Assembly: GCA_024636135.1 (NCBI GenBank)
Contig: JAGXHP010000043.1
Location: 1-18,737, forward strand
DNA: 18,737 nucleotides
DNA from: Chloroflexota bacterium
Lineage (GTDB): Bacteria > Chloroflexota > Limnocylindria > QHBO01
Direction of reading: 5' to 3'
A model generated the notes under the pieces. The model was not told the DNA's origin and ran no database searches. It saw only the letters and a list, made by a program, of their open reading frames with translations. Shown here piece by piece: positions 6,073 to 12,932 of this stretch. The translations under genes and the position numbers were made by a program. Positions within the stretch are counted from its first letter, which is position 1; every line of letters begins with the position of its first letter.

Positions 6073-7134
6073 ATGGATGCACCGGTGGCAACAGCCCAGG
6101 TCCCGGTAGAGAAGAATGGGGAGCGTGGCCGCGCAGTTGACGCGGCCATCCTCCAGATCGAGAAGCAGTTCGGTCGCGGGGCGATCATGCGGCTCGGCGA
6201 TCGCGCCGCCCAGAACGTGGAGGCGATTCCGACCGGATCGGTCGCGCTCGACCTGGCGCTCGGCGTCGGTGGCGTGCCGCGCGGCCGGATCACCGAGATC
6301 TACGGCCCCGAGTCGAGCGGCAAGACGACGCTCTGCTACCACGTGGCCGGCAATGCCCAGCGCATGGGCGGCATCGTCGCCTTCATCGACGCCGAGCACG
6401 CGCTGGACCCGGGTTACGCCCGAAACGTCGGCGTCGACGTCGACGAGCTCCTGGTCAGCCAGCCCGATACCGGTGAACAGGCGCTCGAGATCGCGGAGAC
6501 CCTCATTCGATCGAACGGCGTCGACGTCGTCATCGTCGACTCGGTCGCGGCTCTCGTTCCGCGCGCCGAGATCGAGGGCGACATGGGGGACGCGCATGTC
6601 GGCCTCCAGGCCCGCCTCATGAGCCAGGCGCTGCGGAAGCTGACCGGCGCCATCAACCGGAGCAATACCGCGCTCGTCTTCACGAACCAGCTGCGGGAGA
6701 AGATCGGCGTGATGTTCGGCAATCCCGAGACGACGCCGGGCGGCCGCGCGCTGAAGTTCTATGCGAGCGTCCGGATGGACATTCGCCGCATCGAGACCCT
6801 GAAGTCCGGGACGGATGCGATCGGGTCGCGCACCCGCGTGAAGGTCGTCAAGAACAAGGTCGCCAGCCCCTTCCGGGTCGCGGAGTTCGACATCATGTAC
6901 AACGAGGGGATCAGCGTGGAGGGCGGGCTTCTCGACGTTGGGATCGCCGCCGGGGTCCTGTCGAAGACCGGTGCATGGTTCAACTACGGCGACGTCCGAC
7001 TCGGGCAGGGCCGGGAGAACTCACGCGAGTTCCTGAAGACGAATCCCGAGATCGCGGAGCGCATCGACGACGAGATTCGCGGCAAGGTTGCGAGCATCGA
7101 GGTCGGGGTCGACGGGATCAGCGAGGCCGAGTAG
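6073..7134 (+). CDS. recA: Recombinase RecA
   Basis: RecA forms filaments on single-stranded DNA, carries out strand exchange and stimulates LexA cleavage in the SOS response. The 353-residue protein is full length. Walker A GPESSGKTT spans 78-86 (Lys84), about 12 residues later than in Escherichia coli because of a longer N-terminus. The DAEHALDP block, the Walker B-like VDVVIVDSVAAL, the loop 1 region (EIEGDMGDAHVG), the FTNQLREKIGVMFG and TPGGRALKFYAS region with loop 2, and VKVVKNKVASPF are all intact. The C-terminus is only mildly acidic. The ATG at 6073 has AGGAG at 6059-6063. recX starts five bases after the stop. No canonical LexA box is visible upstream. Confidence 0.98.
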   Translation: MDAPVATAQVPVEKNGERGRAVDAAILQIEKQFGRGAIMRLGDRAAQNVEAIPTGSVALDLALGVGGVPRGRITEIYGPESSGKTTLCYHVAGNAQRMGGIVAFIDAEHALDPGYARNVGVDVDELLVSQPDTGEQALEIAETLIRSNGVDVVIVDSVAALVPRAEIEGDMGDAHVGLQARLMSQALRKLTGAINRSNTALVFTNQLREKIGVMFGNPETTPGGRALKFYASVRMDIRRIETLKSGTDAIGSRTRVKVVKNKVASPFRVAEFDIMYNEGISVEGGLLDVGIAAGVLSKTGAWFNYGDVRLGQGRENSREFLKTNPEIAERIDDEIRGKVASIEVGVDGISEAE

Positions 7135-7139
7135 CGCGA

Positions 7140-7709
7140 GTGCCAGCGCGCGCGCGGCGCCGGTCCGGAGAGGCAGCCGAGCCTCCGTCCACGTCGGCGG
7201 CGATGGAGATCGCCACCCGGTTCCTGGCTGCCCGTCCCAGGTCACGCTGGGAGATCGAGCGACGCCTCGCCCGCGCATCGGTGAATGAGCAGGTGATCCG
7301 GTCCACCGTCGAGCGCCTCGCCGAGCTGGGCTATGCCGATGACGCGGCATTCGCGCGCTGGTGGGCGGAACGGCGGGACCGCCACGCTCCGCGCGGCCGT
7401 CGCCTGCTCGAGGCGGAGCTGCGGCGGCAAGGGGTGCCGCGCGAGGTGATCGAGGCCGTCCGCGACGAGATCGACGCACCCGAGCGCGCACCCGAGGACG
7501 AGGAGCTGCCGGGCACGGAGCTCGAGCGCGCGAGCGATGCCCTGCAGCGACACCTGCGCGGCCGCCCCATGCCCGAGGATCCGCGGGCACGGCAACGTAT
7601 CGGGATGTACCTGATGCGACGCGGATTCGACGCGAGCACGACGCGGACCGTCATCGGGTCCCACCCTGGCCCCGAGGCGGTCGAGGAAGCGGCTGGACCA
7701 GCGGACTAG
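7140..7709 (+). CDS. recX: Regulatory protein RecX
   Basis: RecX binds RecA filaments and limits recombinase activity. The 189-residue protein is built from helical repeats of the RecX type: ATRFLAARPRSRWEIERRL, then the core VIRSTVERLAELGYADDAAF with ARWWAERR, then LLEAELRRQGVPREVIEAV, and a weaker third repeat near YLMRRGFDASTTRTVI. The GTG at 7140 follows the recA stop by five bases and has no Shine-Dalgarno, so translation is probably coupled to recA. An ATG at 7203 is a possible internal start just before the first repeat. The stretch between repeats two and three is acidic and rich in glutamate. The TAG stop overlaps a candidate -10 for the next gene. Confidence 0.93.
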   Translation: MPARARRRSGEAAEPPSTSAAMEIATRFLAARPRSRWEIERRLARASVNEQVIRSTVERLAELGYADDAAFARWWAERRDRHAPRGRRLLEAELRRQGVPREVIEAVRDEIDAPERAPEDEELPGTELERASDALQRHLRGRPMPEDPRARQRIGMYLMRRGFDASTTRTVIGSHPGPEAVEEAAGPAD

Positions 7710-7712
7710 GCT
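7707..7712 (+). promoter_or_regulatory. Candidate -10 TAGGCT for the DUF1801 gene
   Basis: TAGGCT includes the recX stop codon. It would start transcription near 7719, leaving a leader of about 25 bases that carries the Shine-Dalgarno AGGAGAGG (7732-7739) before the ATG at 7744. Confidence 0.42.
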
Positions 7713-7714
7713 TG

Positions 7715-7729
7715 ATTGGAACATCCAAT
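7715..7729. repeat. 6-bp inverted repeat at the predicted transcription start of the DUF1801 gene
   Basis: ATTGGA (7715-7720) and TCCAAT (7724-7729) are perfect complements around ACA. The element straddles the position where transcription from TAGGCT should start and is AT-richer than its surroundings, which fits an operator. Confidence 0.35.
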
Positions 7730-7743
7730 TCAGGAGAGGCGCG

Positions 7744-8232
7744 ATGGAGACCAGCAACGCACGCACACCGGAGGAGTACATCGCGTCCCTGCCCGAAGAC
7801 CGAGCGGCTGCGGTACGGGAGGTGCGGCGGGTGATCCGCGAGAACCTGCCCGACGGCTACGAGGAAGGCATGCAATACGGGATGATCGGGTGGTACGTGC
7901 CACTCGATCGCTTCCCCGACACGTACAACGGACAACCGCTGGGCCTCGCGGCGCTCGCCAGCCAGAAGAATTACCTCAGCCTCTACCTCAACAGCGTCTA
8001 CGGCGACCCTGCGACCGAGCGCTGGTTCCACGATCGCTACGCCGAGTCGGGGAAGAAGCTCGATATGGGCAAATCGTGCCTGCGATTCAAGCGGGCCGAC
8101 GACATCCCACTCGACGTGATCGGCGAGACCATTGCCAGGGCAGACCTTGATGGATTCCTTGACCACTACCGCGCCGCCCGAGGATCGTCGCGACGCACGC
8201 GAAACGCCGGTCACGGGGCCGCGAATCCGTGA
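7744..8232 (+). CDS. DUF1801 (YdhG-like) domain protein
   Basis: A 162-residue protein of the DUF1801 family, a cytoplasmic domain of unknown function with a YdhG/SufE-like history in databases. The family pattern is clear: TPEEYIASLPEDRAAAVREV at the N-terminus, the helix VIRENLPDGYEEGMQYGM, the aromatic strand IGWYVPL, and a KNYLSLYLNSVYG segment followed by DMGKSCLRFKRADDIPLDVI. The C-terminal tail (from about residue 145) is basic and probably flexible. The ATG at 7744 has AGGAGAGG five to twelve bases upstream. The gene seems to be its own unit, with a candidate promoter overlapping the recX stop. Function cannot be given from sequence. Confidence 0.88.
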   Translation: METSNARTPEEYIASLPEDRAAAVREVRRVIRENLPDGYEEGMQYGMIGWYVPLDRFPDTYNGQPLGLAALASQKNYLSLYLNSVYGDPATERWFHDRYAESGKKLDMGKSCLRFKRADDIPLDVIGETIARADLDGFLDHYRAARGSSRRTRNAGHGAANP

Positions 8233-8237
8233 TCGCC

Positions 8238-8253
8238 TCCGTGGTTCCACGGA
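8238..8253. repeat. 16-bp palindromic element after the DUF1801 gene
   Basis: TCCGTGG (8238-8244) and CCACGGA (8247-8253) are perfect complements separated by TT. It begins six bases after the DUF1801 stop. It may end that transcript, although no U-tract follows, or may be an operator for the gene starting at 8288. Confidence 0.4.
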
Positions 8254-8275
8254 TGCGCGGGCGTCCAGGAGTCCC

Positions 8276-8281
8276 TAGCCT
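8276..8281 (+). promoter_or_regulatory. Candidate -10 TAGCCT of a leaderless transcript
   Basis: TAGCCT ends six bases before the GTG at 8288, the spacing also seen at 2724, 8511 and 17618. This spacing is the reason for preferring 8288 over the in-frame GTG at 8282. Confidence 0.48.
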
Positions 8282-8287
8282 GTGGGC

Positions 8288-8476
8288 GTGAGACTTGCCG
8301 ACTGGCTCGATGAATACCGCGCCCTCCCGACCGAGGGATTTTCGCGGCCGCAGGCCGAGCCGGACGACTGGGAGGAGCAGGACCTGCTGGCGGCCGCCGA
8401 CCGTGTGCCCGATCTGTCACCCCGTTGGCTGCGACGCGCCGAGCGCGTCGGATACGGACGCCCGACTCAGCTCTGA
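8288..8476 (+). CDS. Small acidic hypothetical protein
   Basis: A 62-residue protein that begins MRLADWLDEYRALPTEGF and continues with an acidic middle (PDDWEEQDLLAAADRV) and a basic end (SPRWLRRAERVGYGRPTQL). I do not recognise a family. There is no Shine-Dalgarno; the GTG at 8288 is chosen because the TAGCCT hexamer is six bases upstream, and GTG at 8282 would add two residues. Codon use favours G or C in third positions like its neighbours. It lies between two genes with their own putative promoters, so it may be a separate unit. It could be a small cytoplasmic protein with two or three helices; no partner is evident. Confidence 0.6.
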   Translation: MRLADWLDEYRALPTEGFSRPQAEPDDWEEQDLLAAADRVPDLSPRWLRRAERVGYGRPTQL

Positions 8477-8486
8477 CGCGAGGCCG

Positions 8487-8507
8487 CCCGCACCGCTCGC
8501 ACGCGGG
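8487..8507. repeat. Weak inverted repeat just before the LLM oxidoreductase promoter
   Basis: CCCGC (8487-8491) and GCGGG (8503-8507) can pair around an 11-base loop. It lies between the stop of the small gene and the TAGGCT at 8511. In such GC-rich sequence a 5-bp match is weak evidence for a terminator. Confidence 0.2.
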
Positions 8508-8510
8508 GGC

Positions 8511-8516
8511 TAGGCT
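8511..8516 (+). promoter_or_regulatory. Candidate -10 TAGGCT of a leaderless oxidoreductase transcript
   Basis: TAGGCT ends six bases before the ATG at 8523, and there is no Shine-Dalgarno. An in-frame GTG at 8517 would start directly after the hexamer, upstream of the expected transcription start, so 8523 is the better start codon. Confidence 0.52.
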
Positions 8517-8522
8517 GTGGCA

Positions 8523-9476
8523 ATGCGTTACGCCCTCATGACCGAGCCCCAGCAGGGGCTGACGTACGACGAGCTGCTGGCCATCGTGCGAACCGCCGAG
8601 GAGGCGGGGATCGAGGCGTTCTTCCGATCCGATCACTTCGCGAGCTTCCCGGGTGATGCCGGCCTTCCGACGACGGACGCGTGGACGACGATCGGTGGAC
8701 TCGCGCGAGAGACCACCACGATCCGCCTCGGGATTCTTGTGTCTCCGGTGACCTTCCGGATTCCCGGCACCCTGGCGAAGGTCATCCAGACCGCCGACGA
8801 GATGAGCGGGGGCCGCATCGAGGCGGGCCTCGGCGCCGGCTGGAACGAGGACGAGCACGCCCAGCTCGGCATCCCGTTCCCGCCCATCGGCGAGCGCTAC
8901 GACATGCTGGCCGAGCAGCTGGAGATTCTGCACGGCCTGTGGACCGAACCCGATGGCTGGTCGTACGAGGGCAAGCATTGGCAGGTCCGCGACGCCCTCC
9001 GACACGGCCCGATTGCCCGTGACGGGCGGCGCCACCCGCACATCATCCTCGGCGGCCGGGGGCTGCCGCGGATGGCCGAACTCGCCGCACGCTACGCGGA
9101 CGAGTTCAACCTGTTGTCTGCGTCGCCCGAAGGCGCCTCGGCGGCGTACCGCCGCGTGCGAAACGCCTGCCAGACGGTCGGTCGTGATCCCGACGAGCTG
9201 GTGTACTCGGCCATGACCGGGGTGCTCGTGGCGGAGACCGAGGACGACCTCATGACACGGGTCAACGATCTCATGACCGCGCTCGGGAAGCGGCCTGAGG
9301 ATTCGATGTCCTGGCTCGCCGAGCGGCGCGCCCGCTGGATCATGGGTACGCCGGATGAAGCGGCCGAACGCGTGGCGGCGCTGGGTCGCGAAGGGACTGA
9401 GCGCGTCATGCTGCAGGATTTCCTGCCGCGCGACCTCGATCACGTCCGACTCATTGGCCGGATCTTCGCCTCCTGA
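8523..9476 (+). CDS. LLM-class F420-dependent oxidoreductase (Rv1855c/TIGR03560-like)
   Basis: A 317-residue member of the luciferase-like monooxygenase superfamily, with a TIM-barrel fold that normally binds coenzyme F420 or FMN. Visible features are the first strand and helix MRYALMTEPQQGLTYDELL, the FFRSDHF block (33-39), TIRLGILVSPVTFR (66-79), the P-GTLAKVIQTADEMSGGRIEAGLGAGWN segment (81-108, in part), GERYDMLAEQLEIL (123-136) and HPHIILGGRG (171-180). The EPQ plus RSDH pattern resembles the Rv1855c group. The true cofactor and substrate are unknown. The ATG at 8523 is chosen over GTG 8517 because of the promoter-like TAGGCT six bases upstream. F420 synthesis genes are not in the window. 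Confidence 0.87.
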   Translation: MRYALMTEPQQGLTYDELLAIVRTAEEAGIEAFFRSDHFASFPGDAGLPTTDAWTTIGGLARETTTIRLGILVSPVTFRIPGTLAKVIQTADEMSGGRIEAGLGAGWNEDEHAQLGIPFPPIGERYDMLAEQLEILHGLWTEPDGWSYEGKHWQVRDALRHGPIARDGRRHPHIILGGRGLPRMAELAARYADEFNLLSASPEGASAAYRRVRNACQTVGRDPDELVYSAMTGVLVAETEDDLMTRVNDLMTALGKRPEDSMSWLAERRARWIMGTPDEAAERVAALGREGTERVMLQDFLPRDLDHVRLIGRIFAS

Positions 9477-9507
9477 GGCTCGGCTCCGGCCGCGGCCGAA
9501 GTTGCGC

Positions 9508-9513
9508 TACACT
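9508..9513 (+). promoter_or_regulatory. Candidate -10 TACACT for rny
   Basis: TACACT fits the TANNNT pattern and would start transcription near 9520, giving a 5' leader of roughly 107 bases before rny. A perfect 12-bp palindrome (9487-9498) lies just upstream, between the preceding stop codon and this box. Confidence 0.4.
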
Positions 9514-9520
9514 CCCTCGA

Positions 9521-9534
9521 TCGGGACGCCCCGA
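9521..9534 (+). promoter_or_regulatory. Hairpin at the predicted 5' end of the rny transcript
   Basis: TCGGG (9521-9525) and CCCGA (9530-9534) can pair around ACGC. If transcription starts at the predicted site near 9520, the mRNA would begin with this hairpin. A 5'-terminal stem can block decay that starts at the 5' end, which is relevant for an RNase Y gene. Confidence 0.33.
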
Positions 9535-9626
9535 CGCCAGAGACTCAGCTGTCTTGCCGAGACGCCCGCCGCGTGGCGAGCGCGACACCGCCCATACCGG
9601 GCTCCAACGAACGGGGGAGCCGAATC

Positions 9627-11159
9627 ATGATCGACCCTCTCGTCGCCGTTCTCGCGGCGGCGATCGCCGGCATTGCCGGCATCGTCATAGGCCTCTTCGT
9701 CCGGCGCGTGCTCAGCTCGCGCTCCGTGAAGCACGCCGATCACTATGCCGAGCGCCTCGTCGCGGATGCGCGCGCCAAGCAGAAGGAGATCGTCCTCGAG
9801 GGCAAGGACGAAGCACTGCAGCTTCGCCGTGCCGCTGAAGAAGAGGCACGCGAGCAGCGAGCGACCATCCAGCGTTCCGAGCGCCGACTCCTGGACCGGG
9901 AGGAGGCGCTCGATCGCAAGATCGAGGCATTCGAGCGCCGCGAGGAGGCGATCGCACAACGGCAGGAGGAGCTGGATGTCGAGCTCCGTCGCGTCCGTGA
10001 GCTGCAGGAGCGCCAGCTGAACGAGCTCCAGCACATCTCGGGCCTGAGTGCCGCCGAGGCCCGCGAGGGACTCATCGGGCAGATCGTCGACGAGGCCGAG
10101 GCGGAAGCGCAGCACCGTGTCCGCGAGATCGAGCGACATGCCACCGAGGAGGGCGAGGACCGGGCCCGCAGAGTGCTGACCACGGTCATGCAGCGGATCG
10201 CGGCAGACCACACCTCGGAAGCGACGATCACCGTCGTGCCGCTGCCGAACGAAGAGATGAAAGGCCGGATCATCGGCCGCGAGGGCCGCAACATCCGCGC
10301 CCTGGAGCAGGCCACCGGCGTTGACCTCATCATCGACGACACGCCCGAAGCGGTCGTGCTGTCCGGGTTCGACCCCGTGCGACGCGAGGTGGCGCGATTG
10401 ACGCTCCTCAAGCTCATCTCCGACGGCCGCATCCATCCCGGCCGAATCGAGGAGACCGTGGCCAAGTGCCGATCCGAGATCGAGGTCGTCATGCGCCAAT
10501 CCGGCGAGCAGGCCGCCTATGACGCCGGCGTCCCGGGTCTGCATCCGGAGCTGATCAAGCTCATCGGCCGCCTCAAGTACCGCACCAGCTACGGCCAGAA
10601 CGTGCTGAATCACTGCGTCGAGACGTCCCGCCTGGCGGGCCTCCTGGCCGCCGAGATCGGGGCGAACATTGCGGAGTCCAAGAAGGGCGGACTGCTCCAC
10701 GACATCGGCAAGGCCGTTGATCACGAAGTCGAGGGTCCGCATGCCGCCATCGGCGCCGACATCGCCAGCCGCTACGGGGTCAGCCCGACGGTGTGCAACG
10801 CGATCGCGGCGCACCACCAGGAGGTGGAACAGGAGACGACCGAGGCGACCGTGGTCCAGATCGCCGATGCGATCAGCGCGTCACGCCCCGGCGCACGAGG
10901 GGAGAACCTCGATAACTACGTGAAGCGCCTCGATGACCTCCAGCAGATCGCGCTCAGTTTCCCGGGCGTCGAGCGCTGTTTCGCGATCCAGGCCGGCCGC
11001 GAGATCAGGATCCTCGTCCGTCCCGATGCGATCGACGACCTCGCCTCGAGCCGGCTCGCTCGCGACGTGGTGAAGAAGATCGAGGAGCAGCTCCAGTACC
11101 CCGGGCAGATCAAGGTGACCGTCATCCGCGAGACCCGCGCCGTCGACTTCGCCCGGTGA
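9627..11159 (+). CDS. rny: Ribonuclease Y
   Basis: RNase Y is a membrane-anchored endoribonuclease that starts mRNA decay in many bacteria lacking RNase E. The 510-residue protein has an N-terminal membrane helix (about 5-25), a long charged coiled coil (about 35-190, rich in Arg, Glu, Ala and Gln), a KH RNA-binding domain with GRIIGREGRNIRA (213-225), and a metal-binding HD domain with His329 and the HD pair His358-Asp359 in GGLLHDIGKAVDHE, then AAHHQEVE (394-401). The ATG at 9627 is chosen because GGGGGAG lies at 9612-9618 and the membrane helix follows at once; an upstream in-frame start is not supported. The stop overlaps the ymdB start by four bases (GTGA), so the two are translationally coupled, a widely conserved pairing. 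Confidence 0.97.
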   Translation: MIDPLVAVLAAAIAGIAGIVIGLFVRRVLSSRSVKHADHYAERLVADARAKQKEIVLEGKDEALQLRRAAEEEAREQRATIQRSERRLLDREEALDRKIEAFERREEAIAQRQEELDVELRRVRELQERQLNELQHISGLSAAEAREGLIGQIVDEAEAEAQHRVREIERHATEEGEDRARRVLTTVMQRIAADHTSEATITVVPLPNEEMKGRIIGREGRNIRALEQATGVDLIIDDTPEAVVLSGFDPVRREVARLTLLKLISDGRIHPGRIEETVAKCRSEIEVVMRQSGEQAAYDAGVPGLHPELIKLIGRLKYRTSYGQNVLNHCVETSRLAGLLAAEIGANIAESKKGGLLHDIGKAVDHEVEGPHAAIGADIASRYGVSPTVCNAIAAHHQEVEQETTEATVVQIADAISASRPGARGENLDNYVKRLDDLQQIALSFPGVERCFAIQAGREIRILVRPDAIDDLASSRLARDVVKKIEEQLQYPGQIKVTVIRETRAVDFAR

Positions 11160-11956
11160 GCAGCGGCACCCGCATCTGCGTCATCGGCGACATCATCGGG
11201 AAGCCAGGTCGGCTGGCGGTCATGCATGTGCTTCCGGATCTTCGTCGTGAGCTGGAATTGGACCTCGTCATTGCCAATGGCGAGAACACGGCGGCCGGCG
11301 CCGGACTGACTCCGAGCCTGGCCGAAGAACTCCTGGGCGGGGGCGTGGATGTCATCACCAGCGGGAATCACATCTGGGACAAGCGCGAGATCTACGATTA
11401 CCTCGATACGGGCCGCCCGGTGCTGCGTCCGATCAACTATCCCGACGAGGCGCCCGGCCGCGGCTGGCTGGTCCATCATGCCGATGACGGAACCGAGGTC
11501 GCGGTGATCAACGCCATGGGCCGCGTCTTCATGAACCAGCTCGATTCGCCCTTCACCAAGCTCGACGCGCTGCTGGACGAAGCTGCGGAGCCGCTGCCCA
11601 AGATCCGGATTCTCGATTTCCACTGCGAGATCACGTCGGAGAAGAACGCCATGGGCTGGTACCTGGACGGCCGAGTCAGCGGCGTGGTCGGCACCCATAC
11701 CCATGTCCCTACCGCGGACGCCCGGGTCCTGCCCGGCGGGACGGCGTACATCAGCGACATCGGGATGACCGGGCCGCGCGACTCGGTCATCGGCTTCAGC
11801 CTCGAGACCGTTCTGCCGCGCTTCACGCGCCACCTGCCGACGCGATTCGCCGTGGCCGAGGGGCCGGTCTCCTTCAACGCGGTGATCATCACGGCGGATC
11901 CGGCAACGGGAACGGCAAGCGCCATCGAGCAGGTGCAGCGCCTGATCGAGGTGTGA
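11156..11956 (+). CDS. ymdB: YmdB-type metallophosphoesterase (TIGR00282 family)
   Basis: A 266-residue dinuclear metal phosphodiesterase of the YmdB family. In Bacillus subtilis YmdB cleaves 2',3'-cAMP and influences biofilm and motility choices. All metal ligands appear present: Asp12 in GDIIGKPGR, Glu43 and Asn44 in ANGENTAAG, Asn71 in GNHIWD, His156 in DFHCEITSEK, and His181 and His183 in GTHTHV. The family blocks GGTAYISDIGMTGPRDSVIG (194-213) and the C-terminal VSFNAVII also match. The GTG start overlaps the rny stop codon in a GTGA junction, which fixes the start and suggests coupling with rny. Its own ribosome binding site is not evident. The name ymdB here means the Bacillus-type protein, not the unrelated Escherichia coli protein of the same name. 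Confidence 0.94.
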   Translation: MSSGTRICVIGDIIGKPGRLAVMHVLPDLRRELELDLVIANGENTAAGAGLTPSLAEELLGGGVDVITSGNHIWDKREIYDYLDTGRPVLRPINYPDEAPGRGWLVHHADDGTEVAVINAMGRVFMNQLDSPFTKLDALLDEAAEPLPKIRILDFHCEITSEKNAMGWYLDGRVSGVVGTHTHVPTADARVLPGGTAYISDIGMTGPRDSVIGFSLETVLPRFTRHLPTRFAVAEGPVSFNAVIITADPATGTASAIEQVQRLIEV

Positions 11957-11975
11957 CGGTGGGGGAGCACGTCGG

Positions 11976-12932
11976 GTGTCTCGTCCCGTAGTGATGCCGC
12001 CGGAAGCCAGTACCGGGCCGCTGATCGCGATCGTCGGACCAACGGCATCGGGCAAGACGGACCTGGCCCTCGCGCTCGCTGCGAGCTGGCCGGTCGAGAT
12101 CATCGTCGCCGATTCTCGACAGGCGTACCGCGGCATGGATATCGGGACCGCCAAGCCGGATCGGGACGCACAGGCACGGGTCCCGCATCACCTCATCGAC
12201 CTCGTCGAGCCCGCCGAACGATTCAGCGTGGCCCATTGGGTCGGGCTCGCTCGCGCGGTCGTTCAAGAGATCGCCGAGCGTGGCCGGATCCCCATGGTCG
12301 TCGGGGGCACGGGACTCTACGTGTCGGCGCTGGTCGATGGCCACGACTATGTCGGACAGCCGTGGTCACCGGAGATCCGCCGCCGGTTGACCGACGAGCT
12401 CGCGGCCAACGGGCTCGCTGCGATGGCGGCGCGCTTTGCGGCAGCCGAGCCTGACGCGGCAGCAGTCACCGACCTCGCCAATCCGCGTCGCGTGCTCCGT
12501 GCCATGGAACGGTTCGAGGGTGGAGGCGGGGGACCGGTCCGCAACGTGCCCCATGCAGGGCGCGTGGCCATGATCGGGCTGACCCGCCCGCGCGACGAGC
12601 TCGTCCGGCGGATCGACGAGCGAGCCGCATCGCTGTTCGCCCAGGGGCTTCTCGATGAGGTGCGGCACCTGATGACAGTGGGGACGGCCGGTCACAGTCA
12701 CCCGATGACCGGGCACGGGTACGCCGAAGCGGCTCGCGTCCTGGCGGGGGAGTGGTCGATCGAGGAAGCCGTTCGCGTCACCGCACTGCGGACCCGCCAA
12801 TATGCGAAGCGCCAGCTCACGTGGTTCCGGCGCGACCCACGGATCGTGTGGATCGGGGCCGGCGACCGCGCGGGGGACGATCCGACGCTCGTGGCCGAGG
12901 CCGACCGCGTCCTTCGCGCCGCGCTCAGTTGA
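11976..12932 (+). CDS. miaA: tRNA dimethylallyltransferase MiaA
   Basis: MiaA adds a dimethylallyl group to N6 of A37 in tRNAs that read codons beginning with U. The 318-residue protein has the P-loop GPTASGKT (21-28), VADSRQAYRGMDIGTAKP (44-61) with Asp46, Ser47 and Gln49 of the catalytic and substrate site, PHHLID (70-75), VVGGTGLYVSAL (108-119), and near the C-terminus the conserved TRQYAKRQLTWFRRD. The GTG at 11976 has GGGGGAG at 11961-11967; an ATG at 11994 is a weaker alternative. The gene lies 19 bases after ymdB and probably shares its transcript. Its end overlaps the end of the opposite GGDEF-EAL gene by eight bases. hfq, often the next gene, is absent. Confidence 0.96.
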   Translation: MSRPVVMPPEASTGPLIAIVGPTASGKTDLALALAASWPVEIIVADSRQAYRGMDIGTAKPDRDAQARVPHHLIDLVEPAERFSVAHWVGLARAVVQEIAERGRIPMVVGGTGLYVSALVDGHDYVGQPWSPEIRRRLTDELAANGLAAMAARFAAAEPDAAAVTDLANPRRVLRAMERFEGGGGGPVRNVPHAGRVAMIGLTRPRDELVRRIDERAASLFAQGLLDEVRHLMTVGTAGHSHPMTGHGYAEAARVLAGEWSIEEAVRVTALRTRQYAKRQLTWFRRDPRIVWIGAGDRAGDDPTLVAEADRVLRAALS

